Origin: Verrucomicrobiota bacterium | GTDB lineage: Bacteria; Verrucomicrobiota; Verrucomicrobiia; Chthoniobacterales; Chthoniobacteraceae | Direction: 5' to 3' | NCBI GenBank assembly: GCA_009885995.1 | Contig: VFJQ01000023.1 | Span: 90,904-154,903 of the forward strand | DNA length: 64,000 nucleotides | In this document: piece by piece, positions 42,912-50,353 of the stretch | Layout of the letters: every line of letters begins with the position of its first letter | Numbering within the stretch: the stretch's first letter is position 1 | The notes under the pieces: model-generated | The model's input: the letters and a program-made list of their open reading frames with translations, nothing else | Databases searched by the model: none | Told to the model about the DNA's origin: nothing | Position numbers and translations under genes: made by a program

Positions 42912-43910
42912 ATGAGTTTCCAAAACATCGGCATCATCGGCGCGGGCGGCTGGGGCACGGCGCTCGCGCTGCTGCTCCACGAAAACCGCCTGCCCATCAC
43001 GCTCTGGGGCCACAACCCTGCCGAGGTCGCACAATTCGCCGCGGCGCGGGAAAACAAGATCTACCTGCCCGGATTGCCGCTGCCGGTGGAGTTTCGGTGG
43101 ACCAGCGAACTCGACGATCTCGCCGTGTGCGACCTGCTGCTCGTCGTCACGCCCTCGAAGGCCACGCGCGAAGTCGCCGCGCGGCTCTCGACGACCGCGC
43201 TGCGCGCAGACGCGGTGCTGATTTCCTGCACCAAGGGCGTCGAGCGCGGCAGCGGCAAGCGGATGACCGAGATCATCGCCGAGCACTTGCCCACGCACAC
43301 CATCGCCGCGCTCAGCGGCCCGAGCCACGCGGAGGAAGTCGCCCGCAAAGCGCCGACCGCGGTGACGATCGCGTGCGCCGATCCCGCCGCTGCGCAGCGT
43401 TTGCAGGCCGCGTTTTCCACGAGCTTCTTCCGCGCTTACACAAACGACGATGTGGCCGGCGTCGAACTCGGCGGCGCGCTGAAAAACATCTTCGCGATCG
43501 CGGCGGGCGTCGGCGACGGGCTCGGCCTCGGCGACAACTCGAAGGCCGCACTCGTCACCCGCGCGCTCGCCGAGATGATCCGCCTCGGCACCGCGCTCGG
43601 CGGCCGGCGCGAGACGTTCAGCGGCCTCAGCGGCATCGGCGATCTCATGGTCACGTGCTTCTCCCAGCACAGCCGCAACCGCGGCGTGGGCGAGCGTCTC
43701 GGCAAAGGCGAGCGCCTCGCGGAGATCACCGCCTCGATGAAGATGATCGCCGAGGGTGTGCCGACGACTTACAGCGCGCAGGAGTGCGCACGAAAGCTTG
43801 GCATCGAAACGCCGATCATTGATCAGATGCGCGCGCTGCTCGACGGCGAGCACTCGCCCCGCGAGGTGATGGCAAACCTGCTCGGCCGCGATCCGCGGCC
43901 GGAGAATTGA
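42912..43910 (+). CDS. gpsA: Glycerol-3-phosphate dehydrogenase [NAD(P)+]
   Basis: 332 residues from ATG 42912 (MSFQNIGIIGAGGWGTALALLL). Reduces dihydroxyacetone phosphate to sn-glycerol-3-phosphate for phospholipids. Rossmann motif GAGGWGTAL, LLVVTPSKA, SCTKGVERG, ALSGPSHAEEVA, ELGGALKNIFAIAAGVGDGLGLGDNSKAALVTRALAEM (containing the catalytic Lys and the substrate site) and FSGLSGIGDLMVTC are all intact. Length is typical. Functionally paired with plsY, 6.4 kb upstream on the same strand. Confidence 0.97.
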   Translation: MSFQNIGIIGAGGWGTALALLLHENRLPITLWGHNPAEVAQFAAARENKIYLPGLPLPVEFRWTSELDDLAVCDLLLVVTPSKATREVAARLSTTALRADAVLISCTKGVERGSGKRMTEIIAEHLPTHTIAALSGPSHAEEVARKAPTAVTIACADPAAAQRLQAAFSTSFFRAYTNDDVAGVELGGALKNIFAIAAGVGDGLGLGDNSKAALVTRALAEMIRLGTALGGRRETFSGLSGIGDLMVTCFSQHSRNRGVGERLGKGERLAEITASMKMIAEGVPTTYSAQECARKLGIETPIIDQMRALLDGEHSPREVMANLLGRDPRPEN

Positions 43911-43922
43911 CCGACTGCCGTG

Positions 43923-44060
43923 CTAGTCGGCCGCCGGCGCCGGCGCAGCCACGGCTTTGGTGGCGAAATATTCGGCTCTCTTCTGCGCCAGGTTGTCTTC
44001 AAGTTTCTTACGGCGCTTCAGGCGCTGCTTGAGTGCGTCTCTTCCTTTGTAGTGGCCCAT
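43923..44060 (-). CDS. 45-residue highly basic protein
   Basis: Encodes a peptide starting MGHYKGRDALKQRLKRR and ending in an Ala/Pro tail. The first 36 residues contain 13 Lys/Arg, with alternating charge typical of a nucleic-acid-binding or ribosome-associated helix. Third codon positions are mainly G/C, as in real genes here. It lies between convergent gpsA (13 bp away) and the element at 44226. There is no Shine-Dalgarno-like sequence; the leader is CA-rich (CACACACACCATC before ATG). Family not recognised. Confidence 0.6.
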   Translation of the reverse strand: MGHYKGRDALKQRLKRRKKLEDNLAQKRAEYFATKAVAAPAPAAD

Positions 44061-44225
44061 GATGGTGTGTGTGGTGTGAGTGTCTTGACGTGCGAGGCAC
44101 GCGAGTTCGGGAGCAGCCGCTACCTTGGTTGCTTCGGGGTTCGAGAGCAGCGGGCAGGAATGCGGCCCCGCTTCTCAGCCGTCGCTGCGTTTTGTCAAAG
44201 GATTCCTCCCCGCAGACACGGCGCA

Positions 44226-44284
44226 GGTAGGGCGCGCTGTCCCAGCGCGCCGCACCCGGACGGCTGGGGACAGCCGTCCCTACC
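44226..44284. repeat. Inverted-repeat element, GGTAGGG family, at larA stop
   Basis: Two hairpins (GCGCGCTG-TCC-CAGCGCGC and GGACGGCTG...CAGCCGTCC) between GGTAGGG and CCCTACC arms. The TAG stop of larA is the TAG of the right-hand arm read on the minus strand. The 165 bp between this element and the small basic gene hold only that gene's leader. Confidence 0.88.
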
Positions 44285-45515
44285 TTGCGAGGTAGGGAAT
44301 CGTCAGCGGACCCTGCGGCAGCACGGCCACGCGCCCGGGGAGCGAATGCACGAGCGCAGCGATATCGTGGCACGGGACGAGGTGGGCGGCACGGACGGTC
44401 GCTTCGTCGAGCCCGCTGTGGAGATGCACGGTGGCGCGGCGCTGGATGAGCGCCTGGATTTGCCCCTGCCACTGCTCGGGCCACGCGAAGCCGGGTTCGT
44501 GCAGGCGCGAGAGGAGCGCTTCGCCATCGGGCACGCTGCGCAGCAGGCGGTCGTGCGGGCTGCCGTGTGGGACGCCTTCACTGCACTCGGCGGCCATGAT
44601 GACGGTGCCGCCGTCGCGGACGATTAGCTCCGCGGCGCGCATCCCTTTCACGGCCTGGTAAAGGTTCATGTCGAGCGGGTAGCCGCTGTTTGTGGTGACG
44701 ACGACATCGAACGGCTGCTCCACCCGCTGCATCGCACCCGCGCGCACGAACTCGCACCCGCGCCGGTGTGCGGCGATGAGATCGCCCGCGAAGACGCCGG
44801 TGATCGCACGCTGTTCGTTCAGCGTGACATTCAGCAGGAAGCTCGGTCCGACGCGCAGTGCGATGTCGCGCATCTCCTCCCAGATCGGATTCCCATCGAG
44901 CACGCCGAAGGTCGCGCGCCGGTCGCCGATGTGATGCGCGCCGTGGTTGCTCTGCACGGTCTTGAGCGCGGCGACGGCGGGCATGATGCCCTTCGGCCCG
45001 CCGCTGAAGCCGGCGAAGAAATGCGGCTCGATGAAGCCGGTGACGATGCGCAGATCCGCGTGCGCGAGGTGGCGGTTGATAAGCACGGGCGCACCGGTGC
45101 GCGTGACACCGAACTGCTCGTGCGCGTCGTCGTTCTCCGGCTCGTGGTTGAGGCAGCGGAAAGCCGCGACCACTTCCGGCGTGAGCATCTGCTCAAGCTC
45201 GGCGCGCGTGTTGGGCCGGTGCGTGCCGAGGCCGTTGAGCAGCGTGATGTTTTCGCGCCGCGCGCCGACGGCTTCGAGATACGCGAGCAGCCACGGGATC
45301 AGCCGGTCGTTCGGGGTCGGTCGCGTGATGTCGGTGTGGACGATCGTGATGCGCGCGTCTGGCTTCACACGAAGTCCCGCATCATCGAGCGCGGCGAAGA
45401 CGGCGGCGCGTTCGTCCGGCAGGCCGGGCAGGTGCGACGGCGAGATGACGGTGGTTCGGTCGTCGGGCAGCTCGATGTCGAGCGAACCGCGACCGTAGGC
45501 GAGGGAGACGTTCAT
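44280..45515 (-). CDS. larA: Lactate racemase family protein (LarA-like)
   Basis: 411 residues of the LarA/DUF2088 family. Lactate racemase uses a nickel-pincer nucleotide cofactor bound to a Lys. The family blocks are present: GRGSLDIELPDD, TIVHTDITRPTP, LLNGLGTHRP with the catalytic His, EPHFFAGFSGGPKGIMPA with the pincer-binding Lys and a second His, NSGYPLDMNLYQAVKGM. No larB, larC or larE cofactor genes are in the window, so the protein could be one of the many LarA homologues acting on other 2-hydroxyacids. Stop is provided by the neighbouring repeat. Confidence 0.9.
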   Translation of the reverse strand: MNVSLAYGRGSLDIELPDDRTTVISPSHLPGLPDERAAVFAALDDAGLRVKPDARITIVHTDITRPTPNDRLIPWLLAYLEAVGARRENITLLNGLGTHRPNTRAELEQMLTPEVVAAFRCLNHEPENDDAHEQFGVTRTGAPVLINRHLAHADLRIVTGFIEPHFFAGFSGGPKGIMPAVAALKTVQSNHGAHHIGDRRATFGVLDGNPIWEEMRDIALRVGPSFLLNVTLNEQRAITGVFAGDLIAAHRRGCEFVRAGAMQRVEQPFDVVVTTNSGYPLDMNLYQAVKGMRAAELIVRDGGTVIMAAECSEGVPHGSPHDRLLRSVPDGEALLSRLHEPGFAWPEQWQGQIQALIQRRATVHLHSGLDEATVRAAHLVPCHDIAALVHSLPGRVAVLPQGPLTIPYLAR

Positions 45516-45540
45516 CGGGATGGAGCGCGCAGGTTTTTAA

Positions 45541-45624
45541 AACGCAGAGGCGCAGAGGACACGGAGCGGCGCAGAGAGCCATGAAAAACTCTGCGGCCCT
45601 CCGCGCTCTCCGCGCCTCTGCGTT
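45541..45624. repeat. Inverted-repeat element, AACGCAGAGG family (second copy)
   Basis: AACGCAGAGGCGCAGAG at the left pairs with CTCTGCGTT at the right through additional CTCCGCGC units. It lies in the divergent gap between larA and the NIPSNAP gene and is related to 23115-23202. Confidence 0.9.
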
Positions 45625-45675
45625 GAAATAAAACGGTGCTGGAGCCTGCGGCGCGGAGTGGTATGCGGTGCGCCC

Positions 45676-46446
45676 ATGAAAGCCCTCCTCGCCCTCGCCA
45701 TGCTCACCACCGCCGCCTTCGCCGCCGACACGCGCGTCTTCGAGATGCGCACCTACTACGCCGCGCCGGGCAAGCTCGACGCGCTCAATGCGCGCTTCCG
45801 CGATCACACGTGCAAGCTCTTCGAGAAGCACGGTCTCACGAACATCGGCTATTGGGTGCCGATCGAAAACCCCGAGAACAAACTCGTCTATGTGATCGCC
45901 GCTCCCGACCGCGCGGCGCGCGATGCGTCGTTCAAGGCGTTCGGCACCGATCCCGAGTGGAAGAAGGCAGCGAGCGAATCTGAGAAGGACGGCCGGCTCG
46001 TGACGAAGATCGAGCAGCTTTTCTTCACCGCGCTGGAGTTCTCGCCGGAGATCAAGCCGAGCGTGAGCACCGACGGGCGCGTCTTCGAGCTGCGCACTTA
46101 CACCACGCCACCGGGCAAGCTGGAGAATCTCCACGCGCGGTTCCGCGATCACACGCTCGCGCTCTTCACGAAGCACGGGATGACGAATCTCGCCTACTGG
46201 AAGCTGCTGCCCGAGCAGCCGAAGAACGCGAACCTGCTCGGCACGCCGGACACCACGCTCATCTATCTGCTCGCACACGCGTCGCCCGAGGCGGCGAAGG
46301 CGTCGTTCGGGGCGTTTCGCGCCGATCCCGACTGGGTCGCGGCGAAGAAAGCATCCGAGGAAAAGGCGGGCGGCTCGCTGACGGTCGAGAAGGACGGCGT
46401 GAAGTCCGTCTTCCTCAAGGCGACCGACTACTCGCCGACGAAGTAA
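45676..46446 (+). CDS. Secreted protein with two NIPSNAP domains
   Basis: 256 residues; ATG 45676 chosen because it begins a clean signal peptide (MKALLALAMLTTAAFA). Two homologous halves follow: VFEMRTYYAAPGKLDALNARFRDHTCKLFEKHGLTNIGYW and VFELRTYTTPPGKLENLHARFRDHTLALFTKHGMTNLAYW. Each is a dimeric alpha/beta-barrel NIPSNAP domain with a C-terminal FGTDPEW/FRADPDW segment. NIPSNAP proteins are common in PVC genomes; biochemical role unknown. The aldehyde dehydrogenase gene follows after 6 bp, so they are probably co-transcribed. Confidence 0.9.
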   Translation: MKALLALAMLTTAAFAADTRVFEMRTYYAAPGKLDALNARFRDHTCKLFEKHGLTNIGYWVPIENPENKLVYVIAAPDRAARDASFKAFGTDPEWKKAASESEKDGRLVTKIEQLFFTALEFSPEIKPSVSTDGRVFELRTYTTPPGKLENLHARFRDHTLALFTKHGMTNLAYWKLLPEQPKNANLLGTPDTTLIYLLAHASPEAAKASFGAFRADPDWVAAKKASEEKAGGSLTVEKDGVKSVFLKATDYSPTK

Positions 46447-46452
46447 CCCGCC

Positions 46453-47976
46453 ATGCCTCGCAAAGCCTCCCGTTCCATCGCTGTCGTCGATGAGCATCCT
46501 GTCGCTGTCGTTCCAGTGTCGGAGCGGCGGTTGAGCTTCGGTGGGAAGTGGGCTTACGCGCCGGCGCCGGAGTCGGTGCCGGTGAAGATCGCGCCGCGCT
46601 ACGAGTTGTTTGTCGGCGGGAAGATGGTCGCGCCGAAGTCGGGGAAATATTTTCCGTCGCTGAACCCGGCGAACGAGAAGCAGCTCGCGGAGGTCGCGCT
46701 GGGGAATGCGGCGGATGTAGCGGCGGCTGTCTCAGCCGCACGGAAGGCCTTCGCGAAGTGGTCGAAGCTGCCGGGGCGCGAGCGCGGGAAGTATCTCTAC
46801 CGGATCGCGCGCATCGTGCAGGAGAAGGCGCGGGAACTGGCGATCGTCGAGACGATGGATGGCGGCAAGCCGATCAAGGAATCGCGCGACTTCGATCTGC
46901 CGCAGGTCGCGGCGCACTTCTTCTATCACGCGGGCTGGGCGGATAAGCTCGACTACGCGTTCCCCGGTCGGAAGGCCGCGCCGGTCGGTGTGTGCGGGCA
47001 GATTATCCCGTGGAATTTCCCGCTGCTCATGGCCGCGTGGAAGCTCGCCCCGGCGCTCGCATGCGGAAACACCGTCGTCTTGAAACCCGCCGAAACCACG
47101 AGCGTGAGCGCGATGCACCTCGCGGAGATTTTGCGCGAGGCGGAGCTGCCGGATGGCGTGGTGAACATCGTCACCGGCGCGGGCGAGACGGGGCGCGCGC
47201 TCGTCGAGCACGCGGACGTGGACAAGCTCGCGTTCACCGGTTCGACCGACGTGGGCAAGCTGCTGGCGAAGTCCGTCGCGGCGACGAAGAAGCGGCTCAC
47301 GCTCGAGCTCGGCGGGAAGGCGGCGCATCTCATCTTCGAGGACGCGCCGATCGACCAGGCGGTCGAGGGCATCATCAACGGCATCTTCTTCAACCAGGGT
47401 CACGTCTGCTGCGCGGGCTCGCGGCTGCTCGTGCAGGAGGGCGTCTTCGCGAAAGTGCTGCGCAAGCTGAGCGACCGGATCAAGACGCTCCGCGTCGGCG
47501 ATCCGATGGACAAGAATACGGACATCGGCGCGATCAACTCGAAGCCGCAGCTCGAGAAAATCCGCGAGCTGGTGCAGGCGGGTGTGGCGGAAGGAGGGGA
47601 GCTGATCCAGACGCGGTGCGCGCTGCCGGCGAAGGGTTACTGGTTCCCGCCGAGCCTCATCACGGGCGTGACGGCGAGTCATCGCGTGGCGCAGGAGGAG
47701 ATCTTCGGGCCGGTGCTGAGCGTGATGACCTTCCGCACGCCGGAGGAAGCGATCGAGCGGGCGAACAACACGCCTTACGGCCTGAGCGCCGGGGTGTGGA
47801 CCGACAAGGGGAGCAAGATCTTCAAGATGGTGAGCAAGCTGCGCGCGGGCGTGGTCTGGGCGAACACGTATAACAAGTTCGACCCGACTTCGCCGTTCGG
47901 CGGCTACAAGGAGAGCGGCTTCGGCCGCGAGGGCGGCGTGCACGGGCTGCTGCCTTACGTGCGGCTTGAGTCGTGA
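46453..47976 (+). CDS. Aldehyde dehydrogenase family protein
   Basis: 507 residues. Oxidises an aldehyde to the acid with NAD(P)+. An unusual N-terminal extension of about 45 residues precedes YELFVGGKMVAPKSGKYF. Conserved blocks: IIPWNFPLLMAAWKLAPALACGNT, PAETTS, FTGSTDVGK, LELGGKAAHLIFEDA (catalytic Glu), FFNQGHVCCAGSR (catalytic Cys about 319), EEIFGPVLSVMTF, PFGGYKESGFGREGG. The pattern is nearest to betaine/retinal-type class 1-2 ALDHs; the substrate is not clear. Confidence 0.95.
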   Translation: MPRKASRSIAVVDEHPVAVVPVSERRLSFGGKWAYAPAPESVPVKIAPRYELFVGGKMVAPKSGKYFPSLNPANEKQLAEVALGNAADVAAAVSAARKAFAKWSKLPGRERGKYLYRIARIVQEKARELAIVETMDGGKPIKESRDFDLPQVAAHFFYHAGWADKLDYAFPGRKAAPVGVCGQIIPWNFPLLMAAWKLAPALACGNTVVLKPAETTSVSAMHLAEILREAELPDGVVNIVTGAGETGRALVEHADVDKLAFTGSTDVGKLLAKSVAATKKRLTLELGGKAAHLIFEDAPIDQAVEGIINGIFFNQGHVCCAGSRLLVQEGVFAKVLRKLSDRIKTLRVGDPMDKNTDIGAINSKPQLEKIRELVQAGVAEGGELIQTRCALPAKGYWFPPSLITGVTASHRVAQEEIFGPVLSVMTFRTPEEAIERANNTPYGLSAGVWTDKGSKIFKMVSKLRAGVVWANTYNKFDPTSPFGGYKESGFGREGGVHGLLPYVRLES

Positions 47977-48000
47977 GGTCCGCGCGCTACGCTGTCCGCC

Positions 48001-48216
48001 ATGAGTGAGTTGATTTTTGAAGTGATTCAGGAAGCTGACGGCGGCTTCTGCGCCGAGTGCCTGACCGAGGCGATCGTGACGGAGGGCGATACATGGGAGC
48101 AATTGCGCCGGAATGTGCAGGAAGTCGTGCGCGCGTTTTACTTCGATCAGCCCGCGAAGCTGCCGCAGTCCATCCGCCTCCATCTCGTGCGCGATGAAGT
48201 GCTGAGCTGCGCGTGA
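48001..48216 (+). CDS. hicB: HicB-like antitoxin
   Basis: 71 residues with the HicB partial RNase H-like fold: FEVIQEADGGFCAECLTEAIVTEGDTWEQLRRNVQEVVRAFYFD. It lacks the C-terminal DNA-binding tail of longer HicB proteins, as in the short DUF1902-type antitoxins. Its TGA overlaps the GTG of the HicA-like gene by 4 nt (GTGA). The order here is antitoxin first, the reverse of classical hicAB. Confidence 0.82.
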   Translation: MSELIFEVIQEADGGFCAECLTEAIVTEGDTWEQLRRNVQEVVRAFYFDQPAKLPQSIRLHLVRDEVLSCA

Positions 48217-48452
48217 AAATCCCGCGTGATCTAGGCGGGCGGACGCTGGCGCAGTCGCTTTGCAAGCATTGGGACTACCGGGTGGTGCATCAGGCAGGCA
48301 GCCACATCATCCTCGATACCGAGACACCGGCGCACCAGCGCATCTCGGTCCCGGATCACTCGCCGCTGCGGATCGGGACGCTGAACTCGATCCTCCGGCT
48401 GGTCGCCGAGCACAAAGGCGTGACGAGGGAAGCGATCCTCTCGAACCTCTAG
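48213..48452 (+). CDS. hicA: HicA-like toxin (mRNA interferase fold)
   Basis: 79 residues, GTG start within the hicB stop. HicA/YcfA dsRBD-like fold: LCKHWDYRVVHQAGSHIILDTE with the catalytic His at residue 31 of the GSH motif, then ISVPDHSPLRIGTLNSILRLV. HicA toxins cut mRNA and are blocked by HicB. The stop overlaps the convergent metG stop by 2 nt, so the module fits tightly between two housekeeping 3' ends. Confidence 0.85.
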   Translation: MKIPRDLGGRTLAQSLCKHWDYRVVHQAGSHIILDTETPAHQRISVPDHSPLRIGTLNSILRLVAEHKGVTREAILSNL

Positions 48453-50191
48453 CTCGCGGGTGCTTCGATGCGGGGGAAGAGGGGGGTCGGGGTGCCGAGG
48501 ACGTGGCCGTCGGGCAGGCCGCCCCATTGCGCGTCGTCGAGGGTCATCGGGCCGGTCCAGTTGAGCTGCGCGAAGATGCCCGCGGCGGCCTTCGGCAGCA
48601 CGGGGGAGATCAGGATGGCGATGATGCGGAGGGACTCGGCGAGGGTGTAGAGGACACAATCGAGGTCGGCAGCTCGCGATTCATCTTTCGCCAGTTTCCA
48701 AGGAGCAGACAGTTCGACGACCCGATTAGACTCAGCAGCCAATTCGAATGCTCTTTTGAGTGCCGCCTCAATTTGAAATGGGGGAGAAAGTTGCCAGTCG
48801 GGGCGAGTGGCTGCCTCTTGGCCTTTCTCATTTCCATCAAGGCAGTCCTTATAGGCTTGGACTAGAAGCTTTGCGTTCTGGCCTTGCGTCATATCACCGA
48901 GATCGTAACCCGTGCCATGGATGCGAAGCCTCCCCTCCCGATACTTCGCCGCCATGTTGAGCGAGCGGTTGAGGAGGTTGCCGAGGGAGTTGGCGAGGTC
49001 GCTGTTGTAGCGCTGGATGAGGCGGTCTTCGCTGAAGTCGGCGTCGCGGCCGGTGGCGATGTCGGCCATGAGGTAGTAGCGCAACGCTTCGGCACCGTAT
49101 TTGTCGGCGAGCAGGTCGGGATCGACCACGTTGCCTTCGCTCTTGCTCATCTTCGCGCCAGCGATGTTCCACCAGCCGTGGACGAGGAAAGTCGGCATGT
49201 CTTCATCGGTGAAGCCGAGCGCTTTCAACATGATGGGCCAGTAAACGCCGTGCGCGGGGATGAGGATGTCCTTGCCGATGTCGTGGACGACGCTGCGCCA
49301 GAGGCGGCGGAAAGCAGGGGGCATGGAGCAGGGATCATGGAGACTCCCCGCCTCCTGCTCCCTCCCTGCTCCCTGCTCCCTGCTCCCTGCTTCATGGCCG
49401 GGGGCGAAGCTGAGGTAGTTCACGAGGGCGTCGAACCAGACGTAGGTGACGAAGTCTTCGTCGAAGGGGAACGGGATGCCCCACGAGAGGCGGGATTTTG
49501 GGCGGGAGATGCAGAGGTCGCCTTCGAGTTTCTCGACGGCGTTGCGCAGCTCGGCGACGCGGAAGTCGGGGACGACGAGCGGGCGGCGGGTGGAAGCGGC
49601 GCCCTCGCCGCTTTCGGAAGACTCGAAGCGGCGGGGCACCGCTTCCACCTTTGCGCTGCGCTTCTCGATGAGCTGGAGCAGCCAGTCTTTGTGCTCGGCG
49701 AGGCGGAAGTAGTAGTTCTCCTCTTCGCGGTGCTCGACCTGCCCCCACTCGGGGCCGAACTCGCCCTGCTCGTTGCGCTCTTTGTCGGTGAGGAATTGCT
49801 CCTGCCGCACGCTGTAGTAGCCGGCGCGCTTGGCTTTGTAGATCTGACCCTCGGCGTTGAGCCGGGTGAGGATCGCGCGGACGCAGTCCTTGTGGCGCGG
49901 CGAGGTGGTCTCGGCCCACTCGTCGTAGCGCACGTCGAGCTTTTCCCAGAGCGCTTTGAACTTCGCGGTGATGCCATCGACGAACTCCTGCGGAGGGATG
50001 CCCTGCTTCTCGGCGGACTGCTGCACCTTCTGCCCGTGCTGATCGACGCCGGTGAGGAAGAAGACCTCGTCGCCTTTCAGCCGGTGGTAGCGGGCGAGCA
50101 CGTCGGCGAGGATCTTTTCATACGCGTGGCCAATGTGGGGCGGGGCGTTCGTGTAGTCGATCGCGGTGGTGATGAAGAATGGGTCGGCCAT
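48449..50191 (-). CDS. metG: Methionyl-tRNA synthetase with two repeat-derived in-frame insertions
   Basis: 580 residues. Charges tRNA-Met. HIGH motif as PPHIGHAYEKI near the N-terminus and KMSKS as AKMSKSEGNVV (about 350). FFLTGVDQHGQKV, WGIPFPFDEDFVTYVWFDAL and GKDILIPAHGVYWPIML are intact. The anticodon-binding domain is C-terminal. No tRNA-binding OB tail. Two inverted repeats are read through in frame: 49589-49649 (residues about 182-201) and 49314-49396 (about 266-293). The stretch 48661-48900, encoding part of the anticodon-binding domain, has visibly lower GC than the rest. Start ATG 50191. Confidence 0.96.
   Translation of the reverse strand: MADPFFITTAIDYTNAPPHIGHAYEKILADVLARYHRLKGDEVFFLTGVDQHGQKVQQSAEKQGIPPQEFVDGITAKFKALWEKLDVRYDEWAETTSPRHKDCVRAILTRLNAEGQIYKAKRAGYYSVRQEQFLTDKERNEQGEFGPEWGQVEHREEENYYFRLAEHKDWLLQLIEKRSAKVEAVPRRFESSESGEGAASTRRPLVVPDFRVAELRNAVEKLEGDLCISRPKSRLSWGIPFPFDEDFVTYVWFDALVNYLSFAPGHEAGSREQGAGREQEAGSLHDPCSMPPAFRRLWRSVVHDIGKDILIPAHGVYWPIMLKALGFTDEDMPTFLVHGWWNIAGAKMSKSEGNVVDPDLLADKYGAEALRYYLMADIATGRDADFSEDRLIQRYNSDLANSLGNLLNRSLNMAAKYREGRLRIHGTGYDLGDMTQGQNAKLLVQAYKDCLDGNEKGQEAATRPDWQLSPPFQIEAALKRAFELAAESNRVVELSAPWKLAKDESRAADLDCVLYTLAESLRIIAILISPVLPKAAAGIFAQLNWTGPMTLDDAQWGGLPDGHVLGTPTPLFPRIEAPAS
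49314..49396. repeat. In-frame repeat inside metG (GGAGCAGGGAGC family)
   Basis: Tandem CCTGCTCCCTGC units on one side face a GCATGGAGCAGGGATC arm on the other. On the metG strand this reads AGSREQGAGREQEAGS followed by HDPCSMPP, between FDALVNYLSFAPG and the GKDI block. Same family as folP element 24009-24136, which gives AGSEEQG. Confidence 0.9.
49589..49649. repeat. In-frame palindromic element inside metG (GGTGGAAGCGG family)
   Basis: GGTGGAAGCGG at the left pairs with CCGCTTCCACC at the right, and inner GCCGCTTTC with GAAGCGGCG, giving a 61-bp palindrome. It adds about 20 residues (VEAVPRRFESSESGEGAAST) to metG between KRSAK and RRPLVVPDF. Confidence 0.85.
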
Positions 50192-50353
50192 GGCGGAAGG
50201 GCGGGCACTGTGGGCGGCGGACGCCGGTTTGCAAATGCGGTGTCAGCGGTGCGGACAGCCGGAAAGTTATTCACAGCTTGACGTTTGCAGCGTTTCCCGG
50301 TTTCATCCGCGCCTTCCGACCGGGTCCCCGGTGGGAACCAGCCCAACCAACTG

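Noticed and set aside
44165..44200. Promoter for the 45-residue gene (TTGACA-like box on the minus strand at 44193-44198)
   Set aside because: No acceptable -10 box lies 15-19 bp away; too weak to list as a feature.
50275..50310. TTGACG box as bamA promoter
   Set aside because: The -10 region is not recognisable and the start site cannot be supported from sequence alone.
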